Of a stretch of DNA of 64,000 bases, positions 40,701 through 50,508 are shown piece by piece. The DNA lies in NCBI GenBank assembly GCA_026770025.1, contig JAMXDE010000011.1, positions 744,001 to 808,000 on the forward strand, read 5' to 3'. Source of the stretch: Craspedostauros australis (lineage: Eukaryota; Bacillariophyta; Bacillariophyceae; Mastogloiales; Achnanthaceae). The translations under genes and the position numbers were made by a program. Below the pieces are notes generated by a model. The model was given only the letters and a program-made list of their open reading frames with translations, did not search any database and was not told where the DNA came from. Each line of letters begins with the position of its first letter. Position 1 is the stretch's first letter.

Positions 40701-42755
40701 GCTGTCGTGAACTCCACTTGGACGGTGTTGCTTGAATTCGTTGCTGCTGCTGCCGTTGCCGTAGACCTCATCGTGATGCAGCTCATCAACGTCTGTATAT
40801 TCGAAACTTTCAGATGCAGATTGATGCAGTGAGCCGCGCTGTTGTTGTTGTTGCATTGATTGTGACTGCGTCGCTGGTTGCAGCGATGGCTTCTCCGCCA
40901 GCATGTTCCTGCTGGATAGTTCCTCACTCTCATCCAACGAACACGTCGATTGCTCAACCATATCAAGGTAGGCTTGCTGTTCATGGAAGCTGTTTTGCTC
41001 GGACGTACCATCCCTTGTCTTCGCTTTCGGTTCCTCGTAGACATCGTAGTCGTAGGAGGAGGCGAGGATGGCCGCAAGGCAGCCCAGGAACCTCTTCCTG
41101 TCCTGTTCGTTTGGTAGGGCGGGCATCTTTTCAACCTGCAACGATGCGAGCTGAGAGAGCGCACTTCGGTTGGCAGCAGAAGTAACGTTGGCTGTGACTG
41201 GTCGATCTCCGTTTCTCGTTGTCTGTGTTGCTGAACCCGAGTGCTGGACTTGGCGAGCTGTGCCTGATACAGCTGACTGTGCCGGTGTACTGAATGTGAG
41301 GCGAGTGGCAGGGCTGTGTGCCGAGACGATGCGTGATGACGCAGCCGCGTCTTGTTCGTCGTACGATGATGAAGCCAACGAGTAGGGCGAGTCAAAGATG
41401 GGTCCTTGGAATTGATTCACGGGTGGTGAATGGTCCTGTTGTGACTGCTTGGTGTCTGCTGAATCGTGCCACTGATCGTTGGTTCTATCTACGATCGGTG
41501 AGATGGTTTGTTTGCTGCGAGTATGCGTGCCGTCTCTGAGCGCAAATGCTTGTGGTGCTGATGAATGCGGTTCTCGCTGTTGCGACTGGTGACGAGGAAG
41601 ATGGTTGTGACTGTGATTTCGAGCGTGGGCATGCGTCGATGAAGAGATTGGATGCTGGACGGTCTTCGTCCTCCACGTCGACAAGTACGCAGCACTGTCG
41701 AAGGATGAATTGGTGAAGAAGCCAGAGCTCCTTGCCGTGCTATTCACTGTGTTGTCGTCTCCAGTTGCGGCGCTCCCCGTCTCTTCGTTGTTGCCGTTGT
41801 CGCCGTTGCTGGCGTTGCTGAAGATGCCTTCCCCTTGCTGGTTGTCCGTGGTTTGGAATGCTGCCTGCGACGATGGTGTTGCGGGGCTTGGTGTTGCGTC
41901 GTCAAGGATGGATCGCGCAGCTGACTTGAGCAGCGACAATGCGGGAGACCTGTAGAGATGGTTGCGATGCTGTTGCTGCTGCTGCAGGTAATGCTCTCGA
42001 TAGTACGTAGCTGTGGATGAGGTGGACCCAGCACCGACGGATGATGTGGGTGGTGAGAAAACACGGGACGAGTTCGCTGATGAAGCTGTTGATCCTACGG
42101 CGCTGTCACGATCATCAACGAGATTCCGTTCTGCGTCTATTCGTACGTTGGCTGCACTTGGTTGGATCACTGCCTCCAGATGGGCTGTTGCTGCTGTTGT
42201 TGCTGTTGTTGCTGTTGCTGCTGTTGGCTCTATCGTTTGCTTCGCAGGCTGCGTTAACCGTGGCGCTGGAGATGCTGTAGATGTTGTGGATGCTGTGGGC
42301 GTTCTGTGTGTTATGGGTGGTCTGGATGAGAAGGGTTCTCTTTCTCGATCCCTTCCTTGCCGAGACGTGTGATCCAGATGGAGATGCTGCGGGTATCGTC
42401 TCTGTTCTTGATGTTGCTGACTGTGACGATGGTATTGATTCTGATGCTGATGCTGATGCTGATGGCTTGGAGGAGGATACTGCTGCGCATGGAATGTGCC
42501 GTCTCCACTCGGCAGAACTTCCTGGTTCGTGATTCGTGCCTCCAAGGTCGATTCCACGATTGCGGTGGTGGCAACAGTAGTCGCAACAGACGATGACATT
42601 GAGATTTTCTTCGATCGTGATCGATGAGGTGGACGGGAGGGTGGTGCGTCATGGAATGATGGCGGATGGACAGATTTAGTTGCCCCCACAAAATTCGCGT
42701 CGCCAGGAAGTTGCAGAACGCGCGCAACAATGCCAGAATCGGTGTTTGTTGCCAT
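37710..42755 (-). CDS. DUF726/TMCO4-type alpha/beta-hydrolase with two membrane helices
   Basis: Single exon, 1,681 residues from the ATG at 42755. The first 550 residues are low complexity (His/Gln/Ser/Thr-rich). From about 555 an ordered domain begins (DRKRFLGCLAAILASSYDYDVYE). Near residue 970-1060 lies a Gly/Ala-rich hydrophobic hairpin (GLIAGAVFALSSGTAAFAIA, then AAALTTPISTIFGVGGGGLA), typical of TMCO4 proteins. The hydrolase part follows: SVICISGWLTD, ELYTVRWES, and the nucleophile elbow LIGFSFGGRIIYNCLKEL (GxSxG, about residue 1461; codons near 38360-38380). The downstream LMGLPNHLSLASWRACRQVV...GRLVNCYSTTDMIL is also conserved. Yeast and animal relatives are membrane hydrolases of unclear substrate. 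The acidic Asp-run inserts near 38980 are unusual. A GTAAGC near the stop might be a cryptic donor. Confidence 0.87.
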   Translation of the reverse strand: MATNTDSGIVARVLQLPGDANFVGATKSVHPPSFHDAPPSRPPHRSRSKKISMSSSVATTVATTAIVESTLEARITNQEVLPSGDGTFHAQQYPPPSHQHQHQHQNQYHRHSQQHQEQRRYPQHLHLDHTSRQGRDREREPFSSRPPITHRTPTASTTSTASPAPRLTQPAKQTIEPTAATATTATTAATAHLEAVIQPSAANVRIDAERNLVDDRDSAVGSTASSANSSRVFSPPTSSVGAGSTSSTATYYREHYLQQQQQHRNHLYRSPALSLLKSAARSILDDATPSPATPSSQAAFQTTDNQQGEGIFSNASNGDNGNNEETGSAATGDDNTVNSTARSSGFFTNSSFDSAAYLSTWRTKTVQHPISSSTHAHARNHSHNHLPRHQSQQREPHSSAPQAFALRDGTHTRSKQTISPIVDRTNDQWHDSADTKQSQQDHSPPVNQFQGPIFDSPYSLASSSYDEQDAAASSRIVSAHSPATRLTFSTPAQSAVSGTARQVQHSGSATQTTRNGDRPVTANVTSAANRSALSQLASLQVEKMPALPNEQDRKRFLGCLAAILASSYDYDVYEEPKAKTRDGTSEQNSFHEQQAYLDMVEQSTCSLDESEELSSRNMLAEKPSLQPATQSQSMQQQQQRGSLHQSASESFEYTDVDELHHDEVYGNGSSSNEFKQHRPSGVHDSTSISNTPSKRNSSSLMWTKSKSKEKIILAKRRHRRRRYHVMCKLLIQSSDLLLLEGTVGKAFIPMLADVLVPPKPKDKINAANKQNGQSRRGTHEETRTSASPALERSDSDGSQSDLGSSFESLSDLHDLPSEFGEDEVLRPFLESLTPGAGIRCLSLFLLQHLLSSEVGYDARIRHVVKKLGVLVLARDMQHDELESAMERSSDLTDTPSKQRARGKADYDTLLIRATRKFESLESSIAHRIILLSGSPSAKGAAGSNAGAASNATRTDGSSKPRKSGITREQIVRGVKIGSAGLIAGAVFALSSGTAAFAIAGAASSMLGATATAAALTTPISTIFGVGGGGLAAYKMQRRTQGLTEFDFCKEKNGRHSGGGSAGDGKGGASKPGLVKKGKHQNSDLENDKQDIEADLFSVICISGWLTDSYDYQRPWGVQPTRPRLTSRLELLERFYAVHSPEHVPKCAKILACWKGEEDRLWDVLRQKYGTDPDHLYPILNKPHEQWSLTLEQEEVVDGLFVELGYNSVAPKKEPDVEKEANPLERMRKGWKNRTKGRFRRRGAKNRAAGNDDEPGDDDDDDGGDDAAAGDGNGNRASTGSFSASGSMRSLRGAELSTMRGEDVSEFGRPAAASLRETTSNDSTGWEDVSSADLDDEHLAEHKKQQQKLPKHLPTVWDFKSKYGGELYTVRWESRLLKTIHDCVMDMAIDMMSSATKHLLKQTAMNGLLAAIAMPAYLVHVANMIDGDWTLAVERADGAGKELARTLLFSKAGRRPVTLIGFSFGGRIIYNCLKELARFQEDWEEHQELLQGRAEGKLSTADEKRCSTMDKKFHGMREPASIVEDAILMGLPNHLSLASWRACRQVVSGRLVNCYSTTDMILSVMFRSKRFRVGGLDSNAEVLRPVCGTCAVKVPGVENFDVSDLVPGHESYCTMTGKVLERIRLGHPLRSSSSAAPPAPTASSATNATASTRPDGSQPGIAVAAPQVQRTASISRKLEYSS

Positions 42756-43910
42756 CTTCGTTTTCTTTTGTGTGTGTGCGCGCTCGTGGGTGTGCCTGTT
42801 GTGATGGATGGAGTCTTCTTGCTTGCTCCTCTCCTTCCTTCGTTCCTTCCTTCTCCTCTCGTTCCTGTTCTTGGTCTCTCTCTCTCTCTTGCAACGTTCT
42901 TTGTCTGCACCCGTGCTCTATCGACTCTGCGTGTTGCTTCTCGAACCCACGATTGCGAAGTTCTTCTGATGCGTGTTCAGTGAGGAAGGCAGCAAGAAGA
43001 TGACGATGTCACTTGTGCTCTGGCGATACTCCTCTCGCAGGGTCTGTTGTCCTCTTGGTTGCCTCTGCCGAAGTCACTGTTCTTTTCAATCACTGAGGAG
43101 GTGTGATGTTCATCATCATGGTCGCCACCACTGTTGTCGTGGCCTTCTTGTTCGTTGCTTCCACCGCCGCGCAAAACAGACCCTCGCGTTGCCATCGTCT
43201 CGGTTCGGTGGATGCCGATTTGGCCTGCCTTGCGGCTGTTCCACATTTGAATTCTTGCATGTGTCACATCCGTTTTTTGTCAGTTCTCAAGTTTGGACGA
43301 CTCTCACCACGACTCAGTCTCGCAGCATGACTCAATGTATGGATTCTCATTGGTGGAGGCGTTCATTCGTTGGAGTTGGGATTCAAAACACCGGGCAAAC
43401 GGAGATGATAGCGTCTAAAAATAACTGTTAGCGTTATTTCATCGGTTTGATACCAGATTTGGGCTTCTTGCTGAGTTTGTTCTGTTTTGCTGGAACATGG
43501 ACTGTTGGGCTTGGACAGCTCCGAGCGTTGTGTGTCTCTGTGTGTTCGATCTGCGCGAATCGTATTCGCAACTTCATTCGCCACCACCTCCTCCAGAGGT
43601 GGTCCTCGTTGGCGTTGATCGCATTGTACCAAACCACTCCACTCCAGCAAATTGTTCATAGTACAGGTAGTATGTCTGGAGATAACTAACTATACTCGAA
43701 TCCTCATGGCAATCACTAATCTGCCATTCTTTCGAGCATGTAATCTATACCAATGCTCTAATTCGTCTCTGCTAAGGTTGGGGTTGAGATGTTCCAAAGC
43801 ATCTCATACCATTCCATGCCGTTGCATGCCATCTTAGCTATGCCCTTCCATTCATCTCATTCCATGTCATTATTGCGTGCGTACTCGTGCCATACACATC
43901 TCAATTGACA
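42756..43910. other. Intergenic, 1.15 kb
   Basis: Upstream region of the DUF726 gene and downstream region of the single-pass membrane protein gene. CCATTCCAT-type low complexity at about 43815-43870. No gene supported. Confidence 0.55.
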
Positions 43911-44711
43911 TCATCTATTCCCATATCCGTTGTCTTCTCCATTTGCATATGCGTATGCATTGTTTGCATTCCCAGTGTATCCGTATGCACTGTTTTGATT
44001 CTGCTGCGCGCCATCATCGTCGTCGTCGTCGTTCCCGCTGTAGGCTGCGTACTCCGAATCGTTGTCGTTCATGCCATAGTAACCCGCATCGTCGTCTTGG
44101 TAGTAATGATCGTTGGAATACTCCTGGTACAGATCGTCATCGGTTTGAACGCCGCCGTCGTAGTTGTCACTCGTCACGTTGGATTCGTTCTGGGAGCGCT
44201 CCTTCTTCAGCTGTATCGACGCCACGACGACGATGTAGACCATGAAGATGACCATGCCGACGATCAGGGTGTATTCGATCGCGCGACGCACCGGCTTCGG
44301 AATCCAACCACACACGGGACACGCGGCACCGTATCCGGAGTCCTGCGGCGTCCAATCCTTCTCGCGGAAGTCGCGGAGGGACATGTCGTCCGTCGAGGAG
44401 GTCTTCAGGGACGCCTCGCGATACAGATTGTACTGCGTGGCCGATGTCGGTTCCTGCCGTGCGTCGTGCATCGCATGCCGCGGCAGGTAGGAGATGGTGT
44501 CGGCCAGGACGCGGTATTCGAGCGTGTCGTGCGGTATCCTTATCTTGCTGGAATTCATCATGGGATTTGCTTGCGTCGATGCCGCGGCAGGCGGCGATGA
44601 CATCTGCGATGCGAAGGAAGGTCCCGCACCCGCCGTTGCTTCACCGTACTGCATTGCGTTCTGTCTCGGCCGCGAAGCCACATCGCTTGTGGCGTTCATT
44701 GCAGCGTTCAT
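43911..44711 (-). CDS. Single-pass membrane protein of unknown function
   Basis: 266 residues, single exon. The N-terminal 130 residues are polar; they include KIRIPHDTLEYRVLADTISY and end with a CPVCGWIPKPVRR turn. One hydrophobic helix follows (YTLIVGMVIFMVYIVVVASI, about residues 146-165), with basic residues before it and KKER after it. The C-terminal 100 residues are acidic and Tyr/Asn/Asp/Gly-rich (QEYSNDHYYQDDD, SAYGYTGNANNAYAYANG). No family is recognised. The Tyr/Asn-rich tail could be disordered and sticky. Orientation suggests a cytosolic N-terminus only by the positive-inside rule applied loosely. Confidence 0.72.
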   Translation of the reverse strand: MNAAMNATSDVASRPRQNAMQYGEATAGAGPSFASQMSSPPAAASTQANPMMNSSKIRIPHDTLEYRVLADTISYLPRHAMHDARQEPTSATQYNLYREASLKTSSTDDMSLRDFREKDWTPQDSGYGAACPVCGWIPKPVRRAIEYTLIVGMVIFMVYIVVVASIQLKKERSQNESNVTSDNYDGGVQTDDDLYQEYSNDHYYQDDDAGYYGMNDNDSEYAAYSGNDDDDDDGAQQNQNSAYGYTGNANNAYAYANGEDNGYGNR

Positions 44712-46379
44712 CGCTTTGATCGGCTCAACGCAGAGAACTGCGATGCAGCAGTGCTGGGTTGGACTCGGAATTGGTTGCCTGCCGTCGGTTCAGCTGCCTT
44801 CGTTCCGTTCAATCCTCCCTACGCTTTATTCGCACGGATGCTCGATACCTTCTTTGAATGCGTCCGCAAGGCTTGGCGATGCGGTGGTGACGACTGGTGT
44901 TGACAACTGGTGGCAATGGCAATGGCGATGACAACAACGACGATGATGATAACTCGTACCGATACTCACACAGAGCAGTTCCGTTGAACACGCGGACACA
45001 AAAAACAGGAATGCAGAGACGAAGACGAAGCAGGAGAGATTCATCACATCGTCTGCGGCGACACTTCGCCGTTGTCTGCCTGTTGCTCCGTTCATCCGTT
45101 CATCCGTTTGTTCGTCTGTTGTTTGGTTTGCGTTTCCTGTTGGCCTTGTTGTTGGGACGAATAACGGCCGAACGGGAATGATTTTCGCACGAACACACGA
45201 GGTCTTGTTGACGACGGCCTGAAAAAGCTCGTGAGTGAATGACTAATTCGATCTTTTTATCAGTTTGATCACGGTTCACAAGGATAAAACAAGAATATCA
45301 GTCCTGCCCGAGAGTGAGTCACAGAGGGATGTCTTTGGTCCCCAACGACTCCCCAAATCAACCGATTTCGGTGCCGTGTTCCCGAAATTACCTTTTCCTT
45401 CACTTGTTGCCTGATCTGGACACCTCCAGGCGCAACTTCCATAGTACCGCAATGTGATGCGGAGAGGAGGGGATGGTGGGGGACACGTCGCGATGAAGAA
45501 CATCCCAGCTGTGATGTTTGCAACATGTGGGTGGGGAGAAGGGTGAGAAGGAGGCAAGCCCCTCGACCATGGGGCTCCCTCGTATCACGGTAACAAGTAT
45601 GGCGGATGGGGAGAGAGGAACACAACCATCGGTGAGGGTTTGGCGCACAAAGCCAACCCAGCTGCCCTTGTCACCAGTAGGAGAAGCATCAGCAGCAGGC
45701 GGAGGGCCGACATTGGCAAGGACGCGATGACTCTGAAGACCATACCAATAGTGTGGAGTAGAGTGGAGAAGAGTAGAACCGCAAGGGCATGGACATGGCA
45801 ACCGAGAACAAGAGAAGAACATCGGAGAAGGCAAACAAGTGACTGGTCGAGAGACGTGTTGATGTCGATGTTGGTGTCGATGCCGGTACACAGAGGACAC
45901 TTGTTCGTTCTATACTCGTGGAGAGCCACGAGACCAACACCAACACCAATTCAGCACAAACTACGAGTGGCCAGGTACAGATCATAGAGCAGCGACTGTG
46001 TGTTGATGCGCGCATGTGCGAAGAGTTGTATCAACAGAACGCAAAACAGAGAACACAATCCATCACCAAGAAGCAACTTCGGAAGTCGAGTGACGACCAC
46101 GACCACGCCCGGTCTCTCGCAGTCGGACTCACAATGCCACTGACAACCGCACATGCACCCAACCCACACAACGCGCCGCCATCCCCGATACTCAAAGCAC
46201 ACATCGTAACTCCCATACCTCCAAACAAATACTTCTTCATTCCAAAGAGGCGAATGAATGTTCATTGTTGAGCAGCACCTACACTACCATCACACCAACA
46301 ATCACACCAACGATCAACGATCAACTGCAGCAAGAAGAACCGCCAAATAATTAAAATCAGAATCAGAACCACCACAACC
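44712..46379. other. Divergent intergenic region, 1.67 kb
   Basis: Should hold promoters of the membrane-protein gene (minus) and the CRAL-TRIO-like gene (plus). A GGAGTAGAGTGGAGAAGAGT run at about 45750 matches the dispersed motif seen elsewhere. Minus-strand frames at 45.3-45.9 kb lack protein features. Confidence 0.55.
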
Positions 46380-48145
46380 ATGGACGATGACAGCAATCCC
46401 AGGGGCCACAACATGCAGCTGGCGCTGCAGTTTGACGAAGAAGCATGGTACGCCTGCTGGTCCAACATCATCTGCCAACCGGGAAGCCAGCGCATCGTTC
46501 GCGACACCATCCAGCTCTCCGAGAAGGACCGCAATCGCGTCTACGGCGATCTTGGAGGAGCGCCGGAGACCAACGTCGAAAGCAACGAGTTCGTGTGCCA
46601 GGTCCTCGTAGCTTTGCACATGGAGCTGGCCAAGGTGCAAGGCAGGGAGGCCTTCGATCTGGCCCGTCAACAGAATGAGCACTACACCGACAACCCAGGT
46701 TTCCGCATGCTGTTCCTTCGGGTAAACCATTACAACGCCGAAAAGGCAGCTGCGCAGATGGTTGCTCACTTCAAGGCGAAATTGGATCTTTTCGACCAGG
46801 CCAGGTTGGCCGAAGACATCACGCTGAACGATCTCGACGAGGACGACATGGAGTGTCTGAGACGTGGCTCCTTCCAAGTGTTGCCCAAGTCGGATACCTT
46901 CCGCAGAACCGTCGTCTTCAGTCGGTACGCGACGTGGAAGTACAAAAAGTCCAAGAATATCGTAAGTGATATCAGATTCGTCCAGCACTCGTACGTGTAT
47001 GAATGCAAGAGGCGAGAATCAGCAGCATCGGTTAGGTGACTGGACAGTGAAGTATGGTACTGCACCCCACCCATGGCATGATGTTGACTTTGCGTGTTTG
47101 GAGGAGCGATGAAGGGGCGAACATGCGAATACAAGATCCTGTGCCGACCCTGCTTGCATCGTGACATACCTCACTAACGTTCGCAACAACAACTTCTCCG
47201 TCTGCTATACATGCTTGTCCACGCGTCTGTGTCCACACGTCTGTATCCACACAATACGGATACTCCACCATGCGACCCCCTGTTATGGCATTCCGCACTC
47301 CATTCGGCTACGCTGCTCTTTCAATATCGCCATGGTCTGTACGACATAGCTTCGGGCGGAGTGGTACGTCACGATGGTCATCATGCAAAGCGAATATTCG
47401 CAACGCTTTGGCGTCATCCTTCTTGGGTATTCGGTGAAATCGAAGCCGACCGGTCCTGTGGATTTCGAAGTCATCCGTCAGCTCCTTCGGCTCAATGCGG
47501 TCCTGCCGATCAGACTCGCCGCGTTCTACTTCTGCTTCAGCGACAAGATATGGCAGAGCGTGGCAGACCTCATCGTCCATCTCAGCCAGCCGGTGATCCG
47601 GGTGCGCTTCCGATACTTCCAAGGTAAGCACCTACCGCTCCCGACACGGGCACTGTTGTTGTTGCTGCTGTGAGTGTTGCTCGTTGCATGCACCTTTGAA
47701 TGCTGCGCACTTGCGAATTGGACGCAACACGAGCAACGGCGGCTACTCTTGTGGTCGTTGCTAACGTGTCATACGACGAATATTCTGCTGTCCCATGTTC
47801 CTGTCTCATGCTCTTCTCCTCTCATCCACCATTGTTCCCGTTCGAATGCGCTCATCGCAACACACTGCGGGTGATCCATCAATGCGCCGTTCCTCCGTGG
47901 TGTGATACCGTCCCATCTATTGTAATCGTCGCACCATCGCAGGAAGCGACCAGGAATGCAGATACAAGCTTCTGGTGATGGGGATCCCCGCTCACCACAT
48001 CCCTGTCACAGCGGATGGAGTGCTGACCTACCACCAACATGACAGATGGATTGAACGACAGCGGCAGGAGGAGATCACGAAGTCGTCATCCAAGCTCCAC
48101 GCCCATCTCAACACGATGGGCCGGACGCATCAGTACGACATGTGA
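46380..48145 (+). CDS. CRAL-TRIO-like protein of diatom type
   Basis: Three exons, 46380-46961, 47350-47623 and 47943-48145; GT-AG junctions in phase, 352 residues. The acidic, helical N-terminal half has NPGFRMLFLRVNHYNAEKAA, which recalls the CRAL-TRIO N-domain (FLRA..fn...A...). The ligand-domain-like half has RTVVFSRYATWKYK, FGVILLGYSVKSKP, FEVIRQLLRLNAVLPIRLAAFYFCF and VIRVRFRYFQGSDQECRYKL (spanning the last junction). It ends with LLVMGIPAHHIPVT and WIERQRQEE, an ending I associate with many diatom CRAL-TRIO-like proteins. Family knowledge: binding of small lipids or phosphoinositides. The exact ligand is unknown, and the call rests on pattern rather than a scored match. Confidence 0.75.
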
Positions 48146-48563
48146 GCGGCAGGGCAATCCAGGCCATTTACTGGTATGCCTTGCAACAGAGTCGAGTAGT
48201 GCAAACGCAAGAATGGGCAGAGCAAGACATAATATAGATTGGAACATAACGCAGTGGCAGGTGTACTGGTACGATTAGATGTTGAAGTCTCAGCGGAGTA
48301 TTCAAGCATCATCATCTCTCTCTCTCTCTCTGGAGGGAATGTTGTGGTTTTGGAATGCTAGTTCATGTGGAGTATTTGTAATGCCATCGCTATTGTGCCC
48401 AGTTGGCTTGGCATGCGTTAAAAAGAAGACATTCTGCCACCCGAGTGCGTATCCTGCTCTCACTCTCCTTCTGTCTCGGTGGAGAGAGAGACAGGCCTTG
48501 ACGGACCCCCTGTCGCCACAACGGAGCTCCACGTTGACGGTGCACACATGACAATTGGCACAA
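48146..48563. other. Intergenic, convergent 3' ends
   Basis: Lies between the converging CRAL-TRIO-like and RPAIN genes. A CT microsatellite (about 48317-48332) is present. No gene. Confidence 0.6.
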
Positions 48564-49890
48564 TCAATGGACCTTCACGAAGAGCCGGCATGCATCGCAG
48601 CATGCCACAAGGCTGGGTGATCCATCCAGTCCGTCATGATGCATTCGGCATCGCAACAAGCTCGAGCATTGATGGCCATGGTGTTCGTGCACCTCGCACA
48701 GCCGATTCCGAAGCGTTGCCAGCGGTGAGCTGTGGTGGACGTTGCTGGCTGACATGGGAGGTGATTGGGGACACGGCAATCGTAGCGCGCAACTGCGGTT
48801 GGAACACACAATGACACTGCTGCCATCAGCGCCTTGCTGCGACACAAGGTGCAAGGTGTCCACACAGCACAGCGGGCAAATAACTTGCTCTTCGTGCATT
48901 GGTCCTCCGCATCCATCGTCCATCGCCATTCCCATTTCCGTCTCTTGCCAACGTTCGTATTCTTCGATCTGGGACTGCAGCTCCATCTCTTCCATTTCGT
49001 ACGCCGCACAAGCATTCTCCAGAAATTCGTCTATTTGATTCAATTGTCCACGAGAGCGAAGAGCAAGACAGCGAGGCACGGCATGATTGAAAATGGGAAT
49101 GAAGGTGAGAGGATGGACAAGATGACGTGCGAAGCACGATGAATGAATCAGTGGGTGTTTGCAACCTGGCACAAGTGCATCCAATCCTATCCAATCCAAG
49201 ACAACTACATACAAATGCACATGCACATCAGTACTCTTTCTTACCTTCGCTGCATAGTTCATCGTCAACCTCCTGCAGCAGTTCGATGAAGTCTTCCTCC
49301 GAGATTAAGTATGGTTCCTCGGGATCAGGCAGTTCCAAAGGACCGTCAGTGCCTGCTGGATGGGTAGGCGTTGCTTCTTCCATGTCCTGGCTTGAAGGTG
49401 GCGTCTGTTCCATCGCAGATACTGCCATGGTGGCATCGGTTCCACAGATTCCCATTCCGCACTCCTGAGTATTACCACTGTGGATAACACGACGATGCGC
49501 ATCCTCCATGCAACCATCCATGACCGTGTCGATCGATCGTGCGACAACGCCGTGACGCCGCATCTCCTCCTGGATCATCTGCCTTGCAGGACTGATGCTG
49601 GTCGAGGATTGGTCGAGGGATGCGGACTGGCCATTGATCAGTGCGTGGTGGTGGCCAGCAGTGGCGCCCTGCCTCCTCTGACGCAACAGTTCGTGACGTT
49701 TCTGCCTTGCTCGTTCCAAGCACGCAGTCTTCAGCTTCTCCTTCAACGACGTGAAGCTCGTCGTCTTCCTTTGCAGTCCAGCGTGCCTGCGTCTGGAAGC
49801 ACCACGCTGGAAGCTGGTGGACGGGGAGACCCATCGCTGTCGCAGCATCATTCTGTCGTCACGTTGCACCACTTCAGCCATTGTCGCCAT
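48564..49890 (-). CDS. RPAIN: RPA-interacting protein (RPAIN)
   Basis: Two exons, 49890-49245 and 49030-48564, joined in phase (donor GTAAGA, acceptor AAATAG) to give 370 residues. The three-part layout matches RPAIN. There is a basic N-terminal helix (SLKEKLKTACLERARQKRHELLRQRRQ), an acidic Glu-rich middle (EEPYLISEEDFIELLQEVDDEL, then EMEELELQ-like helix MEEMELQSQIEEYERWQ), and a C-terminal Cys/His zinc domain. That domain has CPLCCVDTLHLVSQ, VIVCSNRSCALRLPCP, LRNRLCEVHEHHGHQCS and LVACCDACRLF. Animal RPAIN is about 220 residues; this one is longer because of a Thr/Ser/Met-rich segment at about 85-185. Family knowledge: nuclear import adaptor for replication protein A. No catalytic role is expected. 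Confidence 0.82.
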
Positions 49891-50508
49891 GCTGGTGTCT
49901 TCCGATCACACTTTGTGTCGCTCTTTCCTCCTAATGTTTCACTCTCTCTCCGTCTCTCTCTTTTTGGTTGTGGCAAGTCTGTTGTTGCTGCTGCTGCTGT
50001 TGCTGCTGTTGTCGCAGTTGGTGGTATCGAACAATTGCGGGCAACACGTTCGGGTGCATTCAAGTTGTGTCGTTTTTGTGGGTTTGGAGTTTCGGATTGC
50101 GGAGCGCTCTGGTTGATTTGGTTGGTGTGTTGTTTTGGCGCTTTTTTCTCGAGCTCGAACAATCGCTGTTGGTCACAACTTCGCGCCATTTCGGTGTTCG
50201 CCAATATAACGTTTATTCAACGCATTTAGTCCCGTTTCAGGTCTTGTTTAGGCTATCCATATCAATCTAGTTTATGCCCATTCAGAGCGAGATGAGAATT
50301 GGCTTGTGCTGATCGGGACAATTCATTGTGACAGTGATTGCGCTCATGACACCGTCCAACTTCAGAGTCGTCACCTCCAGCTGCTTCCAATAGAATTGGA
50401 CGATTGCAGTGGAGTAGAGCAGCGCTGGTCTTACACAGAATAGATCGTAGAGCACAGAGGACTCTTTGCAGTTGTTTATTTTTCTGGCACCAGCGCTTGA
50501 TTGCTGTG
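49891..50508. other. Intergenic between two minus-strand genes
   Basis: Presumed RPAIN promoter and 3' UTR of the next gene. A GTTGCTGCTGCTGCTG run near 49982 and GGAGTAGAGCAGCGC near 50409. No gene. Confidence 0.55.

Noticed and set aside
45269-45900. Minus-strand frames between the membrane-protein and CRAL-TRIO-like genes
   Set aside because: Mutually overlapping, low-complexity, no domain.
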